Assembly: GCA_020002185.1 (NCBI GenBank)
Contig: CM034534.1
Location: forward strand, 62,311,429-62,375,428
Length of the DNA stretch: 64,000 nt
From: Paraescarpia echinospica
Taxonomy: Eukaryota; Annelida; Polychaeta; Sabellida; Siboglinidae
Direction: 5' to 3'
The notes under the pieces are model-generated. The model made no database searches and was not told the DNA's origin. It saw only the letters and a list, made by a program, of their open reading frames with translations. Shown here one piece after another: positions 33,564 to 43,287 of the stretch. How positions within the stretch are numbered: position 1 is the first letter of the stretch; every line of letters begins with the position of its first letter. Made by a program: the position numbers and the translations under genes.

Positions 33564-33815
33564 TTATTCGTTTCTTCTATATTCATGGCGCACCTCCATC
33601 GACAATTTGCCGAGCATATTCTGACCTTCTTTGTCCCCGTGGGCGCTTCCTCAAAAGGCTTCTTTTGACGGTACCCACTCCACCAATTGGGCGTCCCCGG
33701 TAGCCAATAGGGCGTCTTTCAACGTTTTAGATGCTCCGAACTTACTCACCAACAGGCTCTTCATACACTCGACCCTAAAGGCATCCCGTTCGGCTCCAGT
33801 TTTTCCTGATTCTGA
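33564..33815 (-). pseudogene. NADAR-domain protein, C-terminal part (right copy)
   Basis: The minus strand reads FRVECMKSLLVSKFGASKTL, LLATGDAQLVEWVPSKEAF, an in-frame TGA where Trp is usual, then GSAHGDKEGQNMLGKL and SMEVRHEYRRNE before TAA (33564-33566). This is the second half of the NADAR fold. About 120 bp at its start overlap the left copy (21265-21385) in inverted orientation. The N-terminal half is missing, because the sequence joins terminal-repeat DNA at about 33815. Confidence 0.75.
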
Positions 33816-33828
33816 ATACTCATTATTG

Positions 33829-34366
33829 CACTAGAGGCGCTATTATCTACGTTATTATAACATTACGCATAATCACTAGGGGTCAGCACTATACAACGGT
33901 CAAAGGTCAGATGTCAGAGGTCAAATATCAGAGGTCAAAGGTCAAATATCAAAGGTAATATATCAAAGGTCAAAGGTCAGAGGTCAGAGTCTGCATAATC
34001 AATAATCAGTAATCAGTAATCAATAATCAATAATCAGCATTAAGCATAACCACTACAGACCAGCACTATACACATAGGTCAGCACTATACAACTATACAC
34101 TTACACGAACTGCACTTACATGAACCGGCGGCGACCATAAAAAAGGGTTCAAAAAAGCTATTAATCAAACCTTTTTAATACTTTTTTTATAAGTAGGATG
34201 TCAGCAAGCAATTAAGATAAGAGATTTTTTATAAGTAAATTTTTATGACAGGTCATTCATCATTTCTTTTTTAGAAGTAGTAATCCAAATGGAATGACTG
34301 ATCCAAAACCCTTTGATGTCCTTTGATCTTTATTCCGTGCATGGGGCTGAGATGTACATAATTACT
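33829..34366. repeat. Polinton right terminal inverted repeat with internal expansion
   Basis: Outer 34111-34366 pairs with 20682-20938. The inner block around 33829-33865 (actagaggcgctatt, ttattataac) pairs with 20983-21046. Between them, 33890-34100 is expanded by short tandem repeats (aggtca-type, aataatcagtaatcag-type, cagcactata-type) that are not matched at the left end. Confidence 0.85.
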
Positions 34367-35621
34367 ATTGTCGTTGCCTGGACTCGTTGACACTGGCTGC
34401 ACCACCCCCTTGCTGTACATGAGTACGATGAAGCGTTCGATCTGCTGCATATGCACGGACACGGGACTGAAGATGTCAGAGTCGTGCGTGAGAGCCACTA
34501 GTGTGTCGCTGATTTCCGGTATGCTGGTCCAGGCTGCCAAGGCGGTCTTCTTGCCACGTTCAAGACACTGTGAAGTCGTGACGCACTCTGTTTGGCTGTG
34601 GAAGAGGGGTAGTGCCAAAGACTTTGACGGACCGAGATGGGAGTAGATTTTATGGACTGGAATGTCACGGAAGCCCACCCAGAGCTCTGCCAAAACCACG
34701 ACATCGCTGCCCACCATTTGAACATAGGCTGTTATTGACCCTGCTCTGCATCATGTGCCAGATACAGGAGGATCCTGGTGTCCGCCTCGGAATAGTTGCA
34801 CGGCTGAAGTATTGCGAGGAGTGAGATGAAAAGTTGCGTGACTACGGTAATGTTATGCCTCTGTACACCACTGTCCTGCCTGCCTTTTTTCTTGGGGTCA
34901 GGTCGGTTGGCGAAGGTTAGCATGCCGTTCCTCGTGATGGTATCAGATACTGGTACTGAGGCCTTTTCAAGCCTTTCCATGACGTATGCTGTGTGAAGGG
35001 CTTGGCCAGCTTCACGGATTTGAGATAGAGAGGTAGCGATAGCCTGTTCCATGACATTCTGTGTATCGAGTGCTACAAGCTCGCCATCCACGCCTCATCC
35101 TTGACCTTGGCACCTCGCACATCAAGGGACGGTCTGACTACGCTGTCGCCGAGTCTGGGTGCAAAGACATTCGTTTGAGTGAGTTCGGGTTAATCACACT
35201 CAGGACATATCCATGGAACTCATCCAGAGAGAAGTTGCCCTGAGCCGTGCTATCTATATTATCCACATCGTGGGTAGTGAAGACCATGGGCCGGCTATTG
35301 GTGGGTACCACCACCCCATCCTGAGCATGGCGAGCACACACCGCACGCGCAACACCTCGCATCACTTTCATGACACGATTGTACGATACCGAGATACCAT
35401 GTTCTTTGTCAATACCAGTGTGTTTTGTCCGTGCCCGTGCAGCTTGAGGCCATGATACAGGGGGAAGGTTTTTTTTCGCTCCTTGTTGTGCCGTACTGCA
35501 GCCGTCTTGACTGCATGGTGCGTACCCTAACTAGTATTGTAGATGAGCAGTTGTGAGATGTTGCATACGATTTTCTCCCTCGCACCCAGATTGGCGTCGT
35601 CACCGATCTTCTCACGTTCAC
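34367..35621 (-). pseudogene. Outer transposon's gene, N-terminal and central parts
   Basis: With several frame changes the minus strand reads KTFPLYHGLKLHGHGQ, SYNRVMKVMRGVARAVC, PMVFTTHDVDNIDSTAQG, SLDEFHGYVLS, NYSEADTRILLYLAHDA, GSDVVVLAELWVGFRDIPVH, FHSQTECVTTS, RGKKTALAAW and QQIERFIVLMYSKG. These blocks occur in order in a large, unnamed dispersed animal gene family. The Asp-rich motifs (EADTR, GSDVVVL) followed by GKKTA suggest to me a PIN/FEN-type nuclease fold; this is inference. The reading meets the Polinton at 34367 and resumes at 20681. Stops at 34737 and elsewhere mark it as dead. Confidence 0.65.
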
Positions 35622-36186
35622 GAAGAGCTGATGGGCCCCGGAGCACTACGTAGAAGAAACTCCTATCTCCTCATTGACTGGAGCTGGGAGGCAGCTAGGG
35701 GAAGGACCTGTCGAAAGGCTCCTGACTGTATAGACAAAACCGTGTATTACGCTACAGTTAGGTTGATTTAGCGTCATTTTTCTACGAAAAACTACGGGAT
35801 GATGTCACAAGAATAAAGTTTTGTACAAATGTTGGTAACTATCATTTTAAGAAAACTGGTTAGTATACCATAGGAAATACTTCTTAGTAGACCAAATTGG
35901 TTCCATCCGTGTGAGGGCACCGTCAATTTACAAAATGATTCACTAGCTCTGTTACCATTGAAGATTTGGCATTTAGGATTGCTGTCGACGATTTTCACAC
36001 ATCAATTTTCACACGTCACCGGCAAAGTAGGAAATGGAAAATTGGTTAGTATCAATAAGCTTTCAAATGACATACGTTACACCACTATATAGCATGCTGT
36101 GAAAACTAGACACCCAAAAACTAAAGAATGGTTTCAAATATAATTATGACGATTACTGTACCTCCAATAATAATTGTAAAATGACC
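35622..36186. other. Outer transposon, 5' side of its gene
   Basis: No coding signature. It lies between the right inverted repeat and the gene start and probably holds its promoter and leader. Confidence 0.35.
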
Positions 36187-36502
36187 CCTAGGATGACATT
36201 GACGGTTGACTTTGACCTCAAGTCGTTGAAATAAGATCAGAATCGGATTCCCCGACCCCGAAAACCCTTAAAAGTGGTATTATTAATGATTCTAGCCCTT
36301 TTAGTTTTTGTTAACAACGATTGACCTCTAACCCGGGTGGCAGCCATATTGAATTTTGCCAATATGGCGGCCCCGGGGGCGCCCGACCTGGCGCCCATCA
36401 AAAATCGAAAAAGTATGGTATGGGCGACATCTGGGCCAAATTTGGTGCTTTTGGAAGAATCTGAACCAAACAGTCCCTATAATGCCCTAACATCCCTAAC
36501 TA
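36187..36502. repeat. Right terminal inverted repeat of the outer transposon
   Basis: Inverse complement of 19808-20118, ending catccctaacta at 36502 versus tagtcagggatg at 19808. A target duplication is not clear. Confidence 0.75.
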
Positions 36503-36710
36503 AATTGTGTATATGGAAATGAGCTGGTTAGGTAGAACATTGTTTGCGGCATTTTCCTCCCTATGTCTACCTTGACTTAGGCCCACACAATCGACAATGT
36601 TTAATTTGTTCGGCCGCAAACGAAATGTTGAGGCACACATGTGTCTTGACAGCACATTAATTCTTCCCTACATAACTAAATCTGGTGAATATGCATATAT
36701 AATGTGAATG

Positions 36711-36807
36711 TATATATATATATATATATATATGGTGGCGTGCGTGCGTTCGTGCGTGCATGCGTGTGTTTTGTGTGTGTGTCGGTGTGTGTCGGTGTGT
36801 GTGTGTA
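36711..36807. repeat. (TA)n and (GT)n microsatellites
   Basis: tatata at 36711-36733 and gtgt-rich tract to about 36807. Confidence 0.9.
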
Positions 36808-37429
36808 TTCACCAGATTTAATTATGTATGGAAGAATTAATATCAACTCGCACAGCACACGTATCGAAGTAGTCATACAAGTCAGATTAAACCAATTACA
36901 TGCAATCTTAAATTATCCCATATATTTGTGATAATGTTAACTAAATAGTAGTGAAAGTAAACTTTACTGCATCAATATACAATTGTGTGTATATATATAT
37001 TTATATATTCACTAAAACTGATATGAAAGTTACACCAGAATGTTAAAGAGATATATATTTATTTATTATTATTTATATAAAAATTTTAGTGGTAGTTATG
37101 ACGTGTTGGATTAATTCTTAGTGCTGACCATAATGTGTTTTACTAATTTTATATGTTGTACTAATTTATTTTCTGGCATTTCAATGTGTATCTAAAGGAA
37201 AATTTCCGCTTTTAATGTAATGTTTGAAACGAAGAATAAAGTTATTGAATTTTGAATCTTGAATCTAAATGTACACTGGAGAAATAGGCTTACACATAAA
37301 AAACTGTATGTGCATCAGAACATAGATAGCTTTATTTTATTGTTCTCCTCCTGATTCCCTGTCGTCAGGGGTGAGGCTGGCCTTGGTTCCGTTCCTCGAT
37401 TTCAGTTTTCTTTATTTTCCTCTTCTTTT

Positions 37430-37760
37430 TCCTCATTTATCTTGCACTATTTTCTCTACCAACTGTCTCCATTCCCCTCTATTTTTTGCTCTCGTTCTCC
37501 ATTCCTCTCCCAATCCTTCCAAATCTTTCTTTACGCAATCCTCCCATGGCAGTTTGGTCTTCCTCGCTTCCTTTTCCCCTCCACTTTCTTTGCCAGCCGT
37601 TCTCCTCCCATTCTCGCCATATGCCCAGCCCACTTCAGTCGACTACTCACCAGCTTCTTCTTAAGGCATTCTTTTACTCCAACCTCCATCCTCAATTCCG
37701 CAATTCTTCGCTTCTTAGTTCTCTTCACTCCCGCAATTCTTATTAGCCATTTTTAGATAG
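37430..37760 (-). mobile_element. Non-LTR retrotransposon fragment, ORF2 C terminus
   Basis: The minus strand reads RLKWAGHMARMGGERLAKKV, KRGRPNCHG and, in a neighbouring frame, PWEDCVKKDLEGLGEEWRT, RGEWRQLVEKIVQ. This WAGH ... W-D-DL ... WR-LV pattern is the usual end of many LINE ORF2 proteins. The 3' tail with ttgaatcttgaatct lies near 37250. Confidence 0.65.
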
Positions 37761-38029
37761 CTATATATTCAGTGACAATCATTATTTAGAAACTGATCTG
37801 ATGTTATTTTTTACAAATTAACTTAACTGCTAACTGCCTTGCCCCAACAGAAGACATCATGGAGACACCCCCGATCAAAGCACTGGCATCAGCTGGACTT
37901 GATCATCACCAGGCTCTCTTGCCTCCAGAATGTTATGATAGCCCGATCCTTCCAGCGCTGACTGTGACACATACCACTCCTTGGAGTACAGGCCAAGAAG
38001 GTACATCGCTATTAACGTGAAGGAAAGCC

Positions 38030-39790
38030 TCGCATTGATGCGAGCAAGACATCACATCCCGAAAAGTCAGCACTATTTAGAGAGATACTGGATGATGCTT
38101 TGAACAACAGCCTTCCACATGACACTTCCACTCAGACATGGGACCATCTACGCGACACAGTCCATAACGCTGCCATCACAGTCTTTGGAGAGAAGCAGTC
38201 AAGGAAGACAAATGGTTGGTTCGAGGTTAACTACATTGTGATGACTCCAGCCAAGCGTGCAGCCCTTGAGGAACACAAGCGCTCGCCCAGCCAAGCAACC
38301 CTTCAGGTGAGCACAGAAGCAAAGTCCAGCAGACTGCTAGGCGCTGTGCGAACGAATACAGGCTCCAGATATGCAGGGACATCCAGCGGTCAGCTGATAC
38401 AGGCAACACTGGGGCCATATACGACGGCATCAAGAAAGCCATAGGCCCTACTCTGAGCAAGACAGCCCCCTTGAGGTCCTCCACAGGCGAGCCCATCCAT
38501 GACAGGAAAAAAACTAATGGAGAGGTGGGTAGAGTACTTAGAGCTGTACTCCAGAGAGAATGCTGTGACCAGCTCAGCCATTGATGGCATAGAATGTCTG
38601 CCCACTCTGACAGAGCTGGGTGAGGAAACAACTATTGAGGAACTCAGCAAGGCCATCGAAAACCTCTCTAGTAAAAAATTACCGGGAAGTGATGGAATTC
38701 CACCCGAAATCATCAAGTGCAGCAAGACCACTCTACTCGAACCCCTGTACGTACTTCTTTGTCAGTGCTGCGGTGAAGGGGCCATGCGGCAAGACATGAG
38801 GGACGCCAACATCATTACGCTTTACAAGAACAAAGGAGACAGGAGTGATTGCAACAATTACAGAGGCATCTCACTCCTGAGCGTAGTTAGCAAGTTGTTT
38901 GCTCGTGTCATCCTGAACGGACTACACATATTTGCTGACAAAGTCTACCCCGAATCCCAGTGTGGTTTCAGAGTAAAGAGATCAACTACTGACATGATCT
39001 TTTCGCTTCGACAGTTACAGGAGAAATGCAGGGAACAGAAGAAGCCGCTGTCCATTGTTTTCATCGATCTTACCAATGCCTTCGACCATGTGAGCAGGGA
39101 TGGTCTGTTCAAGATCCTAAAGAAGATAGGATTCCCCCAAAGCCTGCAGCGTAATTAGGTCATGCCATTATGATATAAGGTACAATCCTATACGATGGTT
39201 CAACCTGCGAGACTTTTAACGTTACCAGTGGCGCCAAACGGGGACGCGTCCTCGCCCCAACCCTCTTTGGGATATTAGTTGCCCTTTTTTGAAGCACGCC
39301 TTTGGATCCTCGACAGAGAGAGTGTAGATGCACACGAGATCTGGCAGAAAATACTCAACTTGTCCCGCCTAAAAGCGAAAACCAAGGTGCGATTGGCCCT
39401 CGTCAGAGTCTTTCTGTTTGCGGATGGTGCAGCAGTCAGCACGCATACTGAGGGGGAGCTACAACACCTCAAAGCCGCTTTGCAAAGGCATGCACGGATT
39501 TCGGATTGACAATCAGCTTGAGAAAGACTAACATCATGTGGCAGGATGTGGTTACTCTCCCAGCCATCACCATAAAAAACTATGATCTAGAGGTCGTCCA
39601 CCTCTTCACCTACCTCGGGTTAACCATTGCCGACAACCTCTCCTTAGAAGCAGAAATCAGCAGAAGGATTGAGAGAGCCGCCTCAACACTCGCCCGGCTT
39701 AGAAAGATTGTCTAGAACAACAGAATGCTGACGGAGCACACTAAGGTGACAGTGTACAACGCCTGCGTGCTGAGTGTGCTTTTCTTTGCA
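38030..39790 (+). mobile_element. Non-LTR retrotransposon, reverse transcriptase region, degenerate
   Basis: RT blocks in order: KAIENLSSKKLPGSDGIPPE, NIITLYKNKGDRSDCNNYRG, ISLLSVVSKLFARVIL, ESQCGFRVKRSTTDMIFSLR, LSIVFIDLTNAFDHVSRDGL, then GAKRGRVLAPTLFGI, FADGAAVSTHTEGELQ (catalytic FADD altered to FADG) and VVHLFTYLGLTIADN. Frames break near 38480, 39157, 39290 and 39510. The 5' end (endonuclease) is missing. Confidence 0.75.
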
Positions 39791-39799
39791 ACAAAACTT

Positions 39800-40479
39800 G
39801 CTCAGGTTTATGTTTGCTATTAGTTATGGATGCAAACCAATGTTTTATTAATTTGTTCAATGGCGCAGTGTATTAGTGTTCATCACTGTTCATCCATACT
39901 GGCATGACTGTCAATGTATTAATCTAAACGTACTATGGGCTATGTCAGTGAACCCTGATTCTTATTTAAATTGCATAATAATCATAATACTACAATGCAT
40001 CCAATAAATCAACCTCTCAGAACAATTTAATAAGTTTTTAAACTTTATATTTCAGTGTACAAGTATTAATTGGGTAGGTTTTATACATTCATACATAGCG
40101 CACTATGTGATTATGGCGCTATATAAATTTCGTATTTGATTATTATTATTATTTGAAAGAGTGTCAGTCAGTGTACATGTGTGTGCCACGAAAATCTTAT
40201 GTTAATTTACTGATTAAAATGTATTTACTGATTAAAATGTACTGCTAGTTTGCATAGTTAGCATCTCATCGCATTACTTTGTTAATTCTTTGTGCCAAAT
40301 CAATGCACTATTTGTATAATATTAATCAGTGTTATTATTTATGAGGTGTCCATTTAAAGATGAAATTAAAGTTTTCTTTGTAATATTATGTATGAAACCA
40401 AGTCAAATTAATATTACCACATCATGACAGTGTATATCCTTAATTTTCATGTCTATGGCTGTAGTTTCAAATAAAATAA
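39800..40479. other. No gene; AT-rich with LINE-like tail
   Basis: Contains gcgctatataaatttcgta followed by (ATT)n near 40110-40155, typical of a LINE 3' end. Nothing else was recognised. Confidence 0.4.
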
Positions 40480-40890
40480 ATAAATAAAAGTACTTTTATA
40501 GCGCCCGATCAATTAAAATTGCTATTTGGCGCTTTACATACATGCAAAAGGAAAAGCTAACTAATAAATAAAGAAGAATAACCATAAATATGCTAAGAAA
40601 CTAATAAAACAAAAATATATTTATTAAAAGAAAGCACATAAAATGTCCTCTTCGGTGAATTATAAAAACGCTTGTTTAAAAAGGTGAGTCTTCAAAAATG
40701 TTTCAAACACTTGTAATGGTGTTGCTGTCCTGAGCGTAGGAGGCAAATTGTTCCATAGAACCGCCGAGCAAACAGCGAAACGGTGATCACCATGAGTAAC
40801 AGTTTGTGAGGCCGGTACGAATAAAAGGCGATGCTTCGAGGTAGATCATAGAGTTCTGTTGATGGGACAATAGCCAATTAACTCACTTAT
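40480..40890 (-). mobile_element. LINE 3' end fragment
   Basis: The minus strand reads NNLPPTLRTATPLQVFETF then LKTHLFKQAF, the usual C-terminal end of CR1-type ORF2. It is followed toward 40480 by a 3' UTR with ggcgcta-like motifs and an aaataaataaat tail. Confidence 0.55.
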
Positions 40891-40993
40891 GTAGTCCGGT
40901 GTACCAGTCTGGAAGGAGGTTCCGGTCTGAGAGTAAGTTCCGGTTCCGTTTTGCGTATGCTCGCGCAAGCGCAGTACATCAAATTCGACCAAC

Positions 40994-41109
40994 GATGAGC
41001 AACATGACCTCAGGTGACCGATCAACTTTGACCCCGTGCCAGAAGTATGCGGCGACTGAGTAACATCGCGGTGAGCAACGTGACCTCAGGTGACCGATCA
41101 ACTTTGACC
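40994..41109. repeat. Direct repeat, period 76 bp
   Basis: gagcaac(a/g)tgacctcaggtgaccgat occurs at about 40995 and 41071. It contains an everted AGGTCA-like pair. Confidence 0.7.
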
Positions 41110-42866
41110 CTTGCTCGACGCACTCGGCGACTAAGTTACATAATTAATCATGTTTCGTTTGCTGTAGCGACCGTTACTCCACCGACCTATTTGCCCCCCT
41201 ACGGTGCTGAACAGGATCGTACATCTGCGTGTGACTGCACTGTCTACAGGCACTTTGTTAGTATCAGTTGACATATATTTTTTTGAGAAAATAGCTGTGA
41301 TGCAGCGGGAGAAATTTGGAGACGTGTACCGATGGTACATGACATGCATAAGGCATTACCTAGTCACCAAAAAACATTTGGTGTGTGAGAAGCGTACGCG
41401 CAATGCTGTATTGAAAGCTACGCAGCATGGCAAGTATCAAGTAGACGGTGAGTAGGCTGTCCAGCCCCAGGCTAATAGTCTGTAGCCTAGCGTATAGTAT
41501 ACTATGCCTTAAGCCAGTCTATTAATATGGGTCTCTTAAATGATGTAGGTATCAGAATAGGGGCCTATGTTTTTGAAAGAAGTATAATAATGAAACGATG
41601 GTTGGACGCAAGGACGTGGCTATTAACACAGCTGCTCTGCAGGCCCACCGTTTATTACATAGAATGGTTATTATTCTTATCTTTCTGTGGGCTGTACCTC
41701 TTGATTTCCTAAACCAGAAATAAATATTCATTTGACAAAACAGACACCCATGACAGGCATTATAGGTTGGTGGCTATTTTTTGGCAAATATAAATAATAA
41801 TTGCACTCAACCTGAGATGTCAAATGGCTTCAGTCTTACTCTTAGATGACCAAATGTACTGCTAGTTTGTGTCACATAAAATTTACATTCCATGCCCATG
41901 GGAGCCAAACCTTAATACACTAGCCCCCACGATAAATGCTACTTGAAATCGGTTAATTGTGAATTCTATTTTGTGAATATTCTTTCAGCTGAAATTATTA
42001 ACGCTGTTAAACAATCGTTTTACCTAAAAATGTATAGGCCTAGGGGGCCTACCACTAAAAATGTATACCAACCTAAATACCAATGTATTTGACCATATAT
42101 AGTGCAATTAATGAATGAAATAGATTAATAAATCATCGACAATCACTCGCTATCAGTATTGCATTTAGCACAGGTACTTGCATTGTTATTGTTACACAGT
42201 GTACTGTATTTTTGTATGAATAAAGTTATATTTCCTTTTTTAGAAGTAGACACAGTGACACAATGTCTGGGAATACTGTTACATTACAGTAAGAAATTTA
42301 CTACTTAATTTGATCATTTGATCTGACTTGGTAGACTTTGTAGTGCTAAATTGTTTCAAGTGAATTGTGACATTCTCTACATAGTCTGCTCTGGTCCTTA
42401 TCGCTAGAATTTAGACCCCTACTGTCCTAGGCTATGGCAGTGCAGCATCAGGTAACTTGTGTTGGTCATTTAAACCATCATTTATGTAGTCAGCTTTACT
42501 GATTAATTGTAACAAGTGAACAATACTATTTTGTAACAACTGCAAATTTGGTAAATGGCCCTTATTAAGTTGTCTGTTTGTATTTTTTAATTGAAACTTG
42601 AAACATTGGTTTCCTTTTTAACCCTGTTTGTTTTAAATTACCAGTAGATGCTAATGTTTCGGCATGTGTTGGTGGTTCAAATCCGCCATGTAAATGCACA
42701 AACCTTTGTGCACAATTACCCCTGGCATGGGCTTATTGACCGATACATTGCATCTGCGAGTATGATTATGTTGATATTTAATTAAAATGACTTTCAATGA
42801 TGCAACAGTTGAGGCATCAGATATAGTCCATTGAAAAAAGATCCAAACAACTGATTTACCTAATAC
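41110..42866. other. No gene recognised
   Basis: AT-rich sequence. Open frames of 60-86 codons lack signatures. Confidence 0.4.
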
Positions 42867-42998
42867 CTTCCTTGTCCACCTGCCATCTAGAGTTAATTCT
42901 CTGGGTGGCAATCTTGTTAAATATATATACTGTAATACAAATATTTAACAAGATTGCCACCCAGAGAATTAACTCTAGATGGCAGGTGGACAAGGAAG
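42867..42998. repeat. Perfect palindrome, 58-bp arms and 16-bp loop
   Basis: Arm 42867-42924 is the exact inverse complement of 42941-42998, with loop atatactgtaatacaa. As RNA it would form a long perfect hairpin. Confidence 0.95.
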
Positions 42999-43169
42999 CC
43001 TTTTGGCTTATTGTGAGCCCAACCCTTTTTATCCAATCTTTTTGCATCCCGCTCTTCTGAGGTGTGTCAATTTTATGTTTACACATATTCACGCAGCTAA
43101 CACCCACACAATCAGTAGCTAATCTGTTCTATTCATTTACAGTCCTTTGTGAAAATTTGAACTTTCTTA

Positions 43170-43287
43170 ATAATATAGGTCCAGTACTGATCCCTGTGGT
43201 ATCCCACTCAAAAGTGATTTCCAGTTTGAATCCTCCCCATCAACTACTATCCATTGTCTTCTGTCAATCAGCCAATTTTCTATCCAG
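43170..43287 (-). mobile_element. Reverse transcriptase fragment (LINE)
   Basis: The minus strand reads NWIENWLIDRRQWIVVDGE and LLSGIPQGSVLD, the conserved RT block before the catalytic YADD. Only this short piece remains. Confidence 0.65.

Larger units (their letters stand above)
20682..34366. mobile_element. Polinton/Maverick (adintovirus-like), degenerate
   Basis: The 13,685-bp element is bounded by inverted repeats beginning agtaattatgtacatctcag at both ends. It encodes a packaging ATPase, integrase with chromodomain, minor and major capsid proteins, adenain-like protease, protein-primed DNA polymerase B and several small conserved proteins. Gene blocks converge near 27.65 kb. Codon use is GC-rich compared with the flanks. 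All large genes are interrupted, so this copy should be unable to move or form particles on its own. The target duplication is not clean: ACAAT versus ACTAT, read on the minus strand, is the best candidate. Confidence 0.92.

Noticed and set aside
20682..34366. Stop-codon reassignment in the Polinton
   Set aside because: TAG, TAA and TGA all interrupt genes, together with frameshifts and deletions, so ordinary decay explains it.
20676..34372. Clean 6-bp target duplication for the Polinton
   Set aside because: Flanking hexamers do not match. The best guess, ACAAT/ACTAT, has a mismatch, so I do not claim it.
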